DNA of 64,000 nucleotides from Candidatus Gastranaerophilales bacterium (GTDB lineage: Bacteria > Cyanobacteriota > Vampirovibrionia > Gastranaerophilales > Gastranaerophilaceae): positions 42,118 through 106,117 of the forward strand of contig CALUUH010000005.1 of assembly GCA_944323875.1 (NCBI GenBank), written 5' to 3'. The position numbers and the translations under genes are program-made. Under the pieces are notes generated by a model, which saw only the letters and a list, made by a program, of their open reading frames with translations, had not been told where the DNA came from and made no database searches. Shown one piece after another: positions 1-7,429 of this stretch. The number at the start of each line of letters is the position of its first letter. The stretch's first letter is position 1.

Positions 1-184
1 GAAATTCGTAGATTTTAGGCACTTTTGACAGTGTCATCATATCGCATTTTTTCTTAAAATTTTTCTCTATTGCGTGGAACAAGCCGCACATACTCCCGAG
101 AGTATCACCGTCAGGATTGATGTGTGAAATTATCAATATATTTTTTGCCGATTTTATGATATCATTTAAGTTAGTGCAATCCAT
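1..184 (-). CDS. DHH-family phosphoesterase, NrnA-like (N-terminal part, runs off the window)
   Basis: Reading the minus strand from an ATG at 184 gives an open frame to the window edge (61 codons). It contains the segment ILIISHINPDGDTLGSMCGL, which is motif I of DHH/DHHA1 phosphoesterases (Asn-Pro-Asp-Gly-Asp with a following Gly-Ser). In NrnA-type enzymes these Asp residues bind Mn for hydrolysis of short oligoribonucleotides or pAp. The C-terminal DHHA1 domain lies outside the window, so the exact subfamily (NrnA, or another DHH protein) is not settled. The gene is divergent from the DciA-like gene, with only 34 bp between the proposed starts. No strong ribosome-binding site is visible. 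Confidence 0.75.
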   Translation of the reverse strand, partial: MDCTNLNDIIKSAKNILIISHINPDGDTLGSMCGLFHAIEKNFKKKCDMMTLSKVPKIYEF

Positions 185-218
185 TCTTAAAGTTTATCAC
201 AAAAAAACAGCTAAGGGT

Positions 219-566
219 ATGTCAAAAAAAATTCTATACACAAATTTTACAACAACGGAAGAACTGGTAGAAACTCTGCTTGGCAAGACAGAAGTGAAAA
301 AAGCCATAACCCGCAACAATTTATACAAATTCTGGGAAAAGGCAGCAGGTAAAAAGTTTGCCGAACGTTCGAAACCATACTCGATGCTTGGCGGCGGTGT
401 AATGGTAATTGCCTGTGAAAATGCAATTGTTGCTCAGGAGCTTATGCTTAAAAAAACACAATTGCTTGTAAAACTTGAACCATACCTTAAATCGCTGAAG
501 ATGAATGTGAAAGATTTGCGTTTTGATCCCAAAAAATGGGTTGCGGAAAAAGATGAAGATAATTAA
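219..566 (+). CDS. DUF721/DciA-like protein
   Basis: Encodes about 115 residues of the DUF721 family, whose studied member DciA interacts with the replicative helicase DnaB in bacteria lacking DnaC or DnaI. The family-like core is the stretch with FWEKAAGKKFAERSKP followed by the beta-strand segment VMVIACENAIVAQEL and a basic helix. An upstream in-frame TTG/ATG at 117/120 would add 34 residues not typical of the family and would overlap the divergent DHH gene, so the ATG at 219 is preferred; a short AAGGG precedes it closely. It lies 17 bp upstream of dapF and is probably co-transcribed with it. Family assignment is from the overall pattern only; the helicase-loading role is inference. Confidence 0.6.
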   Translation: MSKKILYTNFTTTEELVETLLGKTEVKKAITRNNLYKFWEKAAGKKFAERSKPYSMLGGGVMVIACENAIVAQELMLKKTQLLVKLEPYLKSLKMNVKDLRFDPKKWVAEKDEDN

Positions 567-583
567 TAATAGGAATTTTATAT

Positions 584-1417
584 ATGAAAACAATTAAAAT
601 AACAAAAATGCAGGGCTGCGGTAATGACTTTGTCATTATGGATTACGAAGAATATCTAAAAACCGGCATGGAAATGCCTGAACTTGCGAAAAAAATTTGT
701 AACAGGAATTTCGGTGTGGGGGCAGACGGCTTGATTATACCGAAAACCAATACTAAAAACACCGATATCGGCTGGTATTTTTATAATTCTGACGGGTCAA
801 CGGCGCAGATGTGCGGTAACGGAATGAGGTGTTTTGCAAAATATGTTTATGATAAAAAACTTGTTACAAAAAAACAATTCAGCGTAGAAACATTAGCCGG
901 AGTTATTAAGCCGGAACTTCTTGAGGACGGATTTGTAAAAGTTGATATGGGTATTCCTGTTTTTGCAGATGAAAAAATACCGTTTAAGGGTGAAAGAAAA
1001 ATACAGGCATTAGACAGAGAATTTGAGATTATGCCGGTATCAATGGGCAATCCGCATTGTGTTATTTTTACGGACGAAGATCCGCTGCATCTGGCCAAAA
1101 CTTATGGCCCTGTCATAGAAAAACATCCATTTTTCCCTGAAAAAACCAATACGGAATTTGTCAAAATAATATCTCGTGATGAAATAGAAATGCGTGTGTT
1201 TGAGCGCGGATGCGGAATTACACTGGCTTGCGGCACAGGTGCCTGTGCAAGTGTTACGGCTTGTATTTTAAATAACTTAACAGAAAGTAAAGTTAAGGTT
1301 AATCTTCTCGGAGGGTCTGTATTCGTTGAATGGCAAGGCTCTCGGGGGGATTTAGCAAAAAATATTTTCTTAATCGGCCCTGCCGAATACAGTTTTTTTG
1401 CTGAATATATATTGTAA
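584..1417 (+). CDS. dapF: Diaminopimelate epimerase
   Basis: 277 residues, the usual length. DapF converts LL- to meso-diaminopimelate in the cytoplasm, the last step before DAP enters lysine synthesis or peptidoglycan. The two catalytic cysteines sit in their family motifs: MCGNGMRCFAKY around residue 76 and ACGTGACAS around residue 217. The N-terminus KMQGCGNDFVIMDY is the standard start of the fold. The ATG at 584 is preceded by a weak AGGAA. The stop codon overlaps the -35 box of the rpsF promoter, so the ribosomal-protein operon probably has its own start although it follows in the same direction. Confidence 0.96.
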   Translation: MKTIKITKMQGCGNDFVIMDYEEYLKTGMEMPELAKKICNRNFGVGADGLIIPKTNTKNTDIGWYFYNSDGSTAQMCGNGMRCFAKYVYDKKLVTKKQFSVETLAGVIKPELLEDGFVKVDMGIPVFADEKIPFKGERKIQALDREFEIMPVSMGNPHCVIFTDEDPLHLAKTYGPVIEKHPFFPEKTNTEFVKIISRDEIEMRVFERGCGITLACGTGACASVTACILNNLTESKVKVNLLGGSVFVEWQGSRGDLAKNIFLIGPAEYSFFAEYIL

Positions 1418-1440
1418 AATTAAACACTTTCAGATAAGAT
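1412..1440 (+). promoter_or_regulatory. Promoter of rpsF-ssb-rpsR
   Basis: TTGTAA at 1412-1417, a 17-bp spacer and TAAGAT at 1435-1440. The -35 box overlaps the dapF stop codon. A good AAGGAG ribosome-binding site follows before the rpsF ATG at 1469. Confidence 0.55.
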
Positions 1441-1468
1441 ATGATAAGTAAAAAGGAGAAAATAAACT

Positions 1469-1768
1469 ATGAAAACTTATGAATTACTTGCTATATTCAA
1501 ACCAAATTTAGACGCTGAAGAAATCGACAAAGCAGTAGAAAAAATCAGCGCATCTGTTGTTGAATTCAACGGAAAAGTTGACTCAACCGACAAAATCGGC
1601 AGAAAAAAATTAGCTTATGAAATTCAAAACTTCCGCGATGGATTTTTTGTATCTTCAGTTTTGTCAATACCTGCTGAAAACGTAGCTGAATTTAGACGTC
1701 AATTAAGACTCAACGACAATATTTTAAGAACAATGTTTATGGAAACCGCTGCAAAGGCTAAAGCTTAA
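1469..1768 (+). CDS. rpsF: 30S ribosomal protein S6
   Basis: 99 residues, the normal size for S6, which binds 16S rRNA together with S18 on the platform of the small subunit. The N-terminus MKTYELLAIFKPNLDAEEI and the segment IGRKKLAYEIQNFRDGFF are diagnostic of the ferredoxin-like S6 fold. AAAAAGGAG lies upstream of the ATG. It heads the classic rpsF-ssb-rpsR gene order, but the spacer to ssb is unusually long (309 bp) and contains a partial tandem duplication. S6 and S18 are direct binding partners, which fits their shared operon. Confidence 0.97.
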   Translation: MKTYELLAIFKPNLDAEEIDKAVEKISASVVEFNGKVDSTDKIGRKKLAYEIQNFRDGFFVSSVLSIPAENVAEFRRQLRLNDNILRTMFMETAAKAKA

Positions 1769-1773
1769 TATGT

Positions 1774-1866
1774 AGGTTGGCTTACCGGCCCAACGGCATG
1801 AGTGAAAGAATATTCAGCGCACAGAACGCATTGACGAAATAAAGTAGGTTGGGCTTTCAGCCCAAC
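1774..1866 (+). repeat. Two TAGGTTGG-type palindromic repeats in the rpsF-ssb spacer
   Basis: Two related hairpin units follow rpsF. The second, at 1848-1866, is a perfect 8-bp stem (GTTGGGCT / AGCCCAAC) with a 3-base loop. The first, at 1774-1798, is an imperfect version. Related TAGGYCGG units occur at 20520 and 22148, so this looks like a dispersed short palindromic repeat rather than a terminator: no T-run follows. Confidence 0.5.
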
Positions 1867-1868
1867 GG

Positions 1869-1921
1869 CAAAACTAAATAAAAGGCGGTACATACAAAAT
1901 CGTATTGTTGAGGTAGAAAAA
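1869..1921 (+). repeat. Upstream copy of a 53-bp direct repeat (ssb leader)
   Basis: Matches 2025-2077 with two differences. It includes the GAGGT ribosome-binding site used by ssb, but here the site leads only into a seven-codon frame beginning at 1925. Weaker similarity extends upstream of both copies, so the duplicated unit is about 156 bp. Confidence 0.75.
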
Positions 1922-2024
1922 CAGATGCGAGGGGCAGGCAGGCCATAGCAAAGTCAAGGCAGTATTCAGTGCCCCGAGTGCATTAGTCAAATAAAGCCGG
2001 AAGCTAGGTTTCGGTAAGGGAATA

Positions 2025-2077
2025 CAAAACTAAATAAAAGGCGATACATACAAAACCGTATTGTTGAGGTAGAAAAA
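2025..2077 (+). repeat. Downstream copy of the 53-bp direct repeat; supplies the ssb ribosome-binding site
   Basis: Second copy of the repeat at 1869-1921, exactly 156 bp further on. It ends at the base before the ssb ATG and carries GAGGT seven bases upstream of it. Confidence 0.75.
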
Positions 2078-2476
2078 ATGTCAGTAGCAAAATCAGTAGT
2101 AACAGGAACAGTATACAGAACACCGGAAAAACGTTTTACGCAAAACAACATTGCAGTTTCAGCATTTGTGTTGAACATCGGTGAAAGAAACGAAATATTA
2201 ATCCGTGTAGTTTCAAGACGAAACAGTCTGGATGAAATTGTTTCCTCACTTACAAAAGGCGACAGAGTGCTTGTGGAAGGCAGACTACAAATTAATACAG
2301 TAAAAACCGACGACGGCGCAGAACGCAGAATTTATGAGATTGACGCAAATGCAATAGAGAAACTTTCAGGTGAAACATCTGCTGTTTCAGCTTCTTCAGC
2401 TTCTGATGATATTGTTAAATTTGAATCAGATGATTTTTCTAATGAATTAATCAATGAGGACGAAATTCCGTTCTAA
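2078..2476 (+). CDS. ssb: Single-stranded DNA-binding protein
   Basis: 132 residues with an N-terminal OB fold (residues about 5-105) and an acidic tail ending NEDEIPF. The terminal Ile-Pro-Phe is the partner-docking tip of bacterial SSB proteins. It coats ssDNA during replication, repair and recombination and recruits proteins such as PriA, which is also encoded in this window. The linker is short and serine-rich (SAVSASSASDD). It sits between rpsF and rpsR, the usual context, with GAGGT at good spacing before the ATG. The 5' region is duplicated. Confidence 0.95.
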   Translation: MSVAKSVVTGTVYRTPEKRFTQNNIAVSAFVLNIGERNEILIRVVSRRNSLDEIVSSLTKGDRVLVEGRLQINTVKTDDGAERRIYEIDANAIEKLSGETSAVSASSASDDIVKFESDDFSNELINEDEIPF

Positions 2477-2569
2477 TTGACAAAACGCAAAAAACATGGT
2501 ACAAAATATAAAGACGGTTGCTTTTAAGATTTCAACCGGGTCGAAAAACTAGAAAGGTAAACTAAATAA

Positions 2570-2800
2570 ATGGCAAAACAGGATTTAGATAAGAAAAAAC
2601 GTAAAAGCTGCAGTCTTTGCGGAGATAAAGTTGAATCAATCGACTACAAAGACGGTGCAAAATTGAGAAGATACCTGACAGAAGCAGGAAAAATTATTCC
2701 TCGCCGCATAACAGGTAATTGCGCAAAACACCAGAGAATGGTAGCAAAAGCTATTAAACGCGCAAGAGAAGCAGCGATTATTAATTACGTTTTTGACTAA
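2570..2800 (+). CDS. rpsR: 30S ribosomal protein S18
   Basis: 76 residues, standard length. S18 pairs with S6 on the 30S platform. The sequence shows [20 protein letters not shown] and the conserved [16 protein letters not shown] near residue 14 together with the Cys of NCAKHQ gives the cysteine-containing, probably zinc-binding, version of S18. It lies 93 bp after ssb with AGAAAGG upstream and is the last gene of the operon; a strong hairpin follows. Confidence 0.96.
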   Translation: MAKQDLDKKKRKSCSLCGDKVESIDYKDGAKLRRYLTEAGKIIPRRITGNCAKHQRMVAKAIKRAREAAIINYVFD

Positions 2801-2821
2801 TTAAAAAATTACTTTATAAAA

Positions 2822-2854
2822 AAGAGCCAACCGCTTTTACAGTGATTGGCTCTT
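2822..2854 (+). terminator. Intrinsic terminator after rpsR, probably bidirectional
   Basis: Nine-bp stem AAGAGCCAA / TTGGCTCTT (2822-2830 with 2846-2854) followed by a T-run. It also has A-residues on the left, so it could stop the convergent prepilin transcript as well. Confidence 0.85.
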
Positions 2855-2862
2855 TTTTAAGA

Positions 2863-3618
2863 TTAAAATTTTAACGGATAATCATCAGGAATTTTCCAGC
2901 CGTTCATTTGTATTATTGCGCAACAGTAGTGTCGTCCTCCATGTCCTCCATTGGTTAGACAGTTGGTATACAATGAATTTTTATTACCATCCCACCATAA
3001 TTTATATGGTTCTACGCCTTTAGCATAGTGATACTTTCTATAAGCACTATCATGTATTTCGGGATCATTAGGCCAAAAACCAAAAGTAAATATCTTAGTG
3101 CCCATACTTTTTCTTAAATCGTCTTCTGACTTAATATTTGAACAATCTTTAGAGTATGGACAAAATAAAAAATGTCCCCCATTAGATTGCCATGTAAGTT
3201 CACCCTCATCATTATAACCCTTATATATATCTACAAGAAAAGCACTTCCATCCTCCAGATAGACCATTATCCTGGGACGTTGTATTAAGTATAAGTCTTC
3301 TGTTTTTAAATACTTCAAATACTTTTTGAGGTAAATATTCCAGAATTCATTAATATCATAAGAGTTCCAATTCATTTTACTGCCATTTTCTATTTCCGAC
3401 AGAGTTATAGCTTGATTTATAAGCGAATAAAATCTGGCAAGCCGCGTTTCTACGACTCTTTTTTTATAAGATTGAACAAGATTTGGTATTGTTAAAGCTG
3501 CAATGATACCGATTATAGCAAGAGTTATCAATACTTCAGCAAGGGTAAAGGCGACAATACGGACGCTGGTGCGGGCTTGCCTGTCTTTTACCAGCGTAAA
3601 AGCAAATCTATTTTTCAT
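2863..3618 (-). CDS. Prepilin-like protein, class ending in a GWKIPDDYP tail
   Basis: 251 residues from the ATG at 3618, which has GGAGG at ideal distance; the in-frame ATG four codons upstream has no such site. The prepilin motif AFTLAEVLITLAIIGIIAAL begins near residue 23, with Glu at mature position 5 and a long hydrophobic helix, as in type IV pilins and type II secretion pseudopilins. The mature domain starts NLVQSYKKRVVETRLARFY and ends MNGWKIPDDYPLKF, a tail shared with the prepilin at 22204-23403. The leader contains KDRQARTSVRIV, which resembles the repeat-derived leader modules of the other prepilins, and AFTL occurs twice. Position -1 is Ala, not Gly. It is divergent from an XRE gene, with a consensus promoter and dyad between them. 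The exact machinery it belongs to is unknown. Confidence 0.85.
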   Translation of the reverse strand: MKNRFAFTLVKDRQARTSVRIVAFTLAEVLITLAIIGIIAALTIPNLVQSYKKRVVETRLARFYSLINQAITLSEIENGSKMNWNSYDINEFWNIYLKKYLKYLKTEDLYLIQRPRIMVYLEDGSAFLVDIYKGYNDEGELTWQSNGGHFLFCPYSKDCSNIKSEDDLRKSMGTKIFTFGFWPNDPEIHDSAYRKYHYAKGVEPYKLWWDGNKNSLYTNCLTNGGHGGRHYCCAIIQMNGWKIPDDYPLKF

Positions 3619-3655
3619 TATTACCTCCAATTTGTATGTATTTTTACATAAAATT

Positions 3656-3690
3656 ACAGTTTAACTTAAGATTATTATAAGTATAACTGT
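3656..3690. promoter_or_regulatory. Dyad operator between prepilin and XRE genes (locus 1)
   Basis: Arms ACAGTTTAACTTA (3656-3668) and TAAGTATAACTGT (3678-3690) match at 11 of 13 positions across a 9-bp spacer. The dyad covers the -10 box and predicted start of the prepilin transcript, a position suited to repression by the divergent XRE protein. Confidence 0.6.
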
Positions 3691-3702
3691 AGTTTTTGTC
3701 AA
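3674..3702 (-). promoter_or_regulatory. Prepilin promoter (locus 1)
   Basis: On the minus strand, TTGACA (3702-3697), a 17-bp spacer and TATAAT (3679-3674): a perfect consensus sigma-70-type promoter. It predicts a leader of about 49 nt before the prepilin ATG. Confidence 0.8.
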
Positions 3703-3765
3703 GTATACATTTATAAATTATGTTTGTTGATGATGTTGTCTGATATCTTATTATTAAGAGGGCTT

Positions 3766-4083
3766 ATGAAAAGTAATAAAGAACTGCTTGGACAGCGCAT
3801 TAAAGAAATACGTAAAAAGAAAGGTTTAAGTCAGGAAAAACTGGCCGAATTGGCGCAGATAGAACCGACTTCTCTCAGCAATATTGAAAACGGGTATAAT
3901 TACCCTTCTTTCAAAACTCTGGATAAATTATTGGAAATACTAAAAATAGACTATCTTGAAGTATTTAATTTTGAGCATCATAATGCACCGGACGATTTAA
4001 TCGCAGAAATAGTAAGGCTTCTTAAGGAAAATCCTGATAAATTGCAGGATTTTTATAAAATAATATGCGCACTCACTACTTAA
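3766..4083 (+). CDS. XRE-family regulator paired with the prepilin at 2863-3618
   Basis: 105 residues from the ATG at 3766, which has AAGAGGG upstream; the longer frame from 3724 adds an unlikely N-terminus. The helix-turn-helix lies at about residues 8-62 (LGQRIKEIRKKKGLSQEKLA then LAQIEPTSLSNIENG). A C-terminal helical tail follows, with DDLIAEIVRLLKENPDKLQ, possibly for dimerization. It is transcribed away from the prepilin gene across a dyad operator, so local repression and autoregulation are the likely role (inference). Its 3' end overlaps the convergent decarboxylase gene by 8 bp. XRE proteins of toxin-antitoxin or phage type look similar, but no toxin gene is adjacent. Confidence 0.85.
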   Translation: MKSNKELLGQRIKEIRKKKGLSQEKLAELAQIEPTSLSNIENGYNYPSFKTLDKLLEILKIDYLEVFNFEHHNAPDDLIAEIVRLLKENPDKLQDFYKIICALTT

Positions 4084-5500
4084 TCACTTCTATAAAGTTA
4101 TAATCAACAAGATACGGCATGTGCTCTTTAGTAATCAATTCTCCCGGTAAAAGTACTGCAATTCCCGGCGGGCATTCTGCTATAACTTCTCCTGAAATTC
4201 TTCCTATCGCCTGCGATTTCGGGATGGTTTCTTTCGGTGAGTAAAAAGCATCACGCAGACTCATTTTTATAATCGGGGTCAACATTGGCATGTGCTTTTT
4301 GTTTTCAAGGTGACAAATATCAGAATAGTGGGATTTGTCGATAATTTGCAGACACTTAACAAGATATTGCATATCCGCACGGGTGTTGCCGATATTGGAA
4401 AGAATAAGCAATCCTGCATCTGATGCACTTTCAACCTCTATGTTAAAATCAATCTCAAGAATGGATTCAAGCCGCTTGCCTGATAAACCGTCTGCACGGA
4501 TAAACACTTTTGTGATATCTGTTTTGTAACCAAAATCCGGTTTTAAATGATGAATATGCTCCATTTTATCAATTTCACGACGAAGGAATTTAGCGTTTGC
4601 AATAGCACGCTCAAGCTGTTTTTTGCCTCGCGGACTTTCAAGATTTGCACGTGCCGCATCAAGACTTCCCAGAAGCATTAATGAAGGGCTTGTTGTGTGG
4701 AGCAACTTTAAGGCTTTTTCAACCGCATCAACGTCAATTTTTGAATTTTCCGCTATATGAAGCATAGAACTCTGACTCATACTTCCGCCGGTTTTGTGCA
4801 GAGAATGAACAACGGCATCTGCTCCGAGCTGCAAAGCTGATGTAGGAAGGTGGCTGTTAAAATTCCACAGGCACGCATGTGCTTCGTCTACAATTAGCGG
4901 AACATCATATTTTTTACAGATTAAGGCAATTGACTTGATGTCTGAAACAACACCTTCATAAGTCGGGTTTGTTATCCAGACCATGCCGACATCTCCGTGA
5001 TTTTTTAGCATTTGTTCAACGCTTTCAGGGGTCACGTTTCCCCAGATGCCCCATTCTACAAATCTATTCGGAATAAGCCACAACGGTTCTGCGCCTGAAA
5101 TTATCATGCCCGTCAAAACTGAACGGTGGCAGTTTCTGTTTGTTATGATTTTTTGACCTTTTTTCGTTAAACTCATTGCAATAGCAAGGTTCCCGGCTGT
5201 TGAACCGTTTATTAAAAAGAAAGTTTTTTTAGCGCCGAATGCCTTTGCGGCTAATTCTTGTGCTTCTTTTATCGGGCCTGTTGCAGGATGAAGTGTACCG
5301 AGATTGTCAAATTCATCGGTTGTATCAACGGTCAGAGCTTTTGCTCCAATTAGTTTTCTAAATTCCGGCAGCGTACCGTTACCCTTTGTGTGACCCGGTA
5401 TATGAAATTGATATGTGGGGTTCTCGTAAGCTTTTTTCAACGCTTCTACAATCGGGGCTTTAATTTTTATTGTTTGATCTTTTTTTGTTACGTTCGTCAT
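4076..5500 (-). CDS. Orn/Lys/Arg decarboxylase family PLP enzyme, probably arginine decarboxylase
   Basis: 474 residues of the short (about 480-residue) aspartate-aminotransferase-fold decarboxylases, soluble PLP enzymes that decarboxylate a basic amino acid, commonly arginine for polyamine synthesis. The N-terminus has FHIPGHTKGNGTLPEF. The aldehyde-binding region reads ITNPTYEGVVSDI and IVDEAHACLW, and the PLP lysine is in HSLHKTGGSMSQ near residue 237. The Orn_DC C-terminal domain includes IIKMSLRDAFYSPKE. Substrate choice cannot be decided from sequence alone; lysine is possible. A TATATT box lies 7 nt before the ATG, so the mRNA may be leaderless. It is convergent with and overlaps the XRE gene by 8 bp. 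Confidence 0.88.
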   Translation of the reverse strand: MTNVTKKDQTIKIKAPIVEALKKAYENPTYQFHIPGHTKGNGTLPEFRKLIGAKALTVDTTDEFDNLGTLHPATGPIKEAQELAAKAFGAKKTFFLINGSTAGNLAIAMSLTKKGQKIITNRNCHRSVLTGMIISGAEPLWLIPNRFVEWGIWGNVTPESVEQMLKNHGDVGMVWITNPTYEGVVSDIKSIALICKKYDVPLIVDEAHACLWNFNSHLPTSALQLGADAVVHSLHKTGGSMSQSSMLHIAENSKIDVDAVEKALKLLHTTSPSLMLLGSLDAARANLESPRGKKQLERAIANAKFLRREIDKMEHIHHLKPDFGYKTDITKVFIRADGLSGKRLESILEIDFNIEVESASDAGLLILSNIGNTRADMQYLVKCLQIIDKSHYSDICHLENKKHMPMLTPIIKMSLRDAFYSPKETIPKSQAIGRISGEVIAECPPGIAVLLPGELITKEHMPYLVDYNFIEVIK

Positions 5501-5563
5501 AATTAGTAATATACTATAAATAAATAATGAAATGCAATAATTTTTGTGTTATGATTAATATTT

Positions 5564-6868
5564 ATGAACAGAACTTTTTTTCTTACAATCTTGATTATAT
5601 TGCTGGCCCCGTTTTCACCGGCTTTTGCCGAAGAAGAGGAGGTTGTTGTTCTTGACCTTTCCTCTAAAAAAAATAACAAGATTGAAAGTCAAATCGAAAA
5701 AAATAATGTAACTACAGAACCTAACACTTATACACCGGACAGAAAGTACGTTCATGAAGCAATAGATAACACAGAAGTCGAATTTTCGATATTTGATAAT
5801 TTGATTGATACTAATAAAAGTGAAGATCATCCATTTAAAATAGAAGAAGAATCTCTCTGGGGCAAAATTTACAAGAAAAAAGTTGAACGTACATCAATTC
5901 CGACATTTCTTTTGCAGGATGAATTGAATTTTAAAGTGGACAAAGCAGGAATTGACAGAGTCCAATTTTATGGAGCTTATAACGGAAGTATTGGCAGTTT
6001 GTTTACAAATACTGATTATGACAGCGACTATGATACAAACTATGATTTCAACATAATGGAAGCGGGTGTTATAGGTGACTTAAAGGATAAGCATACTGAT
6101 TTTAAAATCCAGCTTAATTTTAAACCTGCAAATGATCGCAGCTTTTTGCAAAATCTATTTACTGATGTATATATAATGAATACAAGAATCCCGCATCACA
6201 AAATAATTGTGGGGAATTCTCGCAATCAGGTCGGTGTGGATGGCGGTGCTTCATCATATACATTGCCGTTTGCAATGCGTTCACAAATCGGCCGTACTTT
6301 TGGTAACACCAGAGCGCTGGGCGTCCGTGTTGTCGGGGATTATCCTTATGTGGATTATAGTTTAGCTGTTAACAGTTCTGACAGATTTTTTCGTGATTTT
6401 TTCCCGGGAGCTGAATTTACAGGCTGGGTTAACGTAAAACCGCTAAGTAAAGTTCAGGAAAAATACGGCAACCTTGTTATTGGCGGAGGTTTGAATGCCG
6501 GCCAGAATCATACTGATTACAAAGTCGCAGGAGCATATATAGGATACAAGCATAAAAATTTTACAGCCAATGCTGAATACTCAATTGCAGACGGGTACAA
6601 CGGAGTTAATATCAGTACTGACAAAGCCTCAGGTTTTTATACGACTTTAGCGTATAAAATTACTCCTAAACTACAGATTGTAGCAAGGTATGACCAATTT
6701 GACCCTAATAGAGATATTGCAAACAATGACCGTCGCGAATATTCCATCGGATTAAATTATTTTATAAAAGGTCAGGCTTTAAGACTTTTGTTAAACTATG
6801 TATTTTGCGACTATGAAAACTCTGAAAAAAGCCACAGAATAATTATGGGCACACAAATATTGTTATAA
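5564..6868 (+). CDS. Porin-like outer-membrane beta-barrel protein
   Basis: 434 residues with a clear signal peptide (hydrophobic run then PAFA before EEEE). The region after residue about 120 is rich in alternating aromatic and polar strands, such as VQFYGAYNGSIGSLF, DFKIQLNFKP, YKITPKLQIVARYDQFDP and YSIGLNYFIKGQALRLLLNY. This resembles phosphate-selective-porin-type barrels (OprO/OprP-like). Residues about 25-120 form a charged, probably periplasmic N-terminal region without SLH repeats. It supports a diderm envelope. The promoter looks like an extended -10 (TG-n-TATGAT) close to the ATG with no ribosome-binding site. Transported substrate unknown. Confidence 0.65.
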   Translation: MNRTFFLTILIILLAPFSPAFAEEEEVVVLDLSSKKNNKIESQIEKNNVTTEPNTYTPDRKYVHEAIDNTEVEFSIFDNLIDTNKSEDHPFKIEEESLWGKIYKKKVERTSIPTFLLQDELNFKVDKAGIDRVQFYGAYNGSIGSLFTNTDYDSDYDTNYDFNIMEAGVIGDLKDKHTDFKIQLNFKPANDRSFLQNLFTDVYIMNTRIPHHKIIVGNSRNQVGVDGGASSYTLPFAMRSQIGRTFGNTRALGVRVVGDYPYVDYSLAVNSSDRFFRDFFPGAEFTGWVNVKPLSKVQEKYGNLVIGGGLNAGQNHTDYKVAGAYIGYKHKNFTANAEYSIADGYNGVNISTDKASGFYTTLAYKITPKLQIVARYDQFDPNRDIANNDRREYSIGLNYFIKGQALRLLLNYVFCDYENSEKSHRIIMGTQILL

Positions 6869-6874
6869 AGGTGT

Positions 6875-7060
6875 TTATTTAACGTCGTCTTTGATGACAA
6901 TAAGATTATTAATAATTTTCATAGCGCAAGTAGGCAGAACAACATCATTCAAACCGGTTGCAATGCTTATTATTTTACCTGCACCCAAAACCACTTCTTC
7001 TCCTTTGTAGTGGAATTTGTAATCATCTTTTCTGTCAGAACGTATAGTAACCTTATCCAT
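6875..7060 (-). CDS. Small hypothetical protein
   Basis: 61 residues from the ATG at 7060, preceded by AAAGG; the longer frame from 7075 uses a TTG that overlaps this site. The sequence is soluble and mixed in charge (MDKVTIRSDRKDDYKFHYKG) with no recognised motif. It lies downstream of the hisS/nucleotidyltransferase pair in the same direction, 30 bp away, and may be the last gene of that unit. It converges on the porin-like gene with only 6 bp between. Function unknown. Confidence 0.55.
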   Translation of the reverse strand: MDKVTIRSDRKDDYKFHYKGEEVVLGAGKIISIATGLNDVVLPTCAMKIINNLIVIKDDVK

Positions 7061-7090
7061 TTGTTTACCTTTCAATAATTTGGTTATTTA

Positions 7091-7429
7091 TTATTTTTTA
7101 TCTGCTCTAAATCCTGCTATGTTATAAAAAACACCGTTTTTCATAACTTCTTCATAAAGTTCTTCATCTTCTTTAAACTGCTGCTCAGTATAAGGGTATA
7201 AATCAATGCAGACATCCAGATCTGTTTCTATTTTACCGATGAGCGGCCATATTTCTTCACGCTTGGACTGATCTTCAATGTCAAATAGGGCAACAAGTTC
7301 AATGTCCTCACCGTCATGCGGTTTGCCGTCCAAAAATGTGCCGAATAAATATATACCTTTAAAATCTTCAAAGCGTTTTCTAAAAGTTTTTGCAAGTATC
7401 ATAATAACTTCATCAACTGTTTTTGACAT
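7091..7429 (-). CDS. Nucleotidyltransferase-domain protein
   Basis: 112 residues resembling minimal nucleotidyltransferase domains of the pol-beta superfamily: YLFGTFLDGKPHDGEDIELV corresponds to the GS-x-DxD/E catalytic loop, although the usual Gly-Ser is Gly-Thr and the acidic pair reads Asp-Ile-Glu. Such domains are found in MNT-HEPN toxin-antitoxin pairs, but no HEPN partner is adjacent. It overlaps the 3' end of hisS by 17 bp and is therefore translationally linked to it, suggesting a housekeeping rather than mobile setting. Activity unproven. Confidence 0.6.
   Translation of the reverse strand: MSKTVDEVIMILAKTFRKRFEDFKGIYLFGTFLDGKPHDGEDIELVALFDIEDQSKREEIWPLIGKIETDLDVCIDLYPYTEQQFKEDEELYEEVMKNGVFYNIAGFRADKK

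Noticed and set aside
1848..1866. Terminator between rpsF and ssb
   Set aside because: The 8-bp hairpin has no following T-run and belongs to a dispersed TAGGTTGG repeat type; the operon order argues against termination here.
3724..4083. XRE gene as antitoxin of a toxin-antitoxin operon
   Set aside because: None of the five XRE genes has a small toxin-like gene next to it in the same direction; four are instead divergent from prepilins.
7091..7429. MNT-HEPN toxin-antitoxin pair
   Set aside because: No HEPN-type partner is adjacent, and the gene overlaps hisS, which points to a housekeeping setting.
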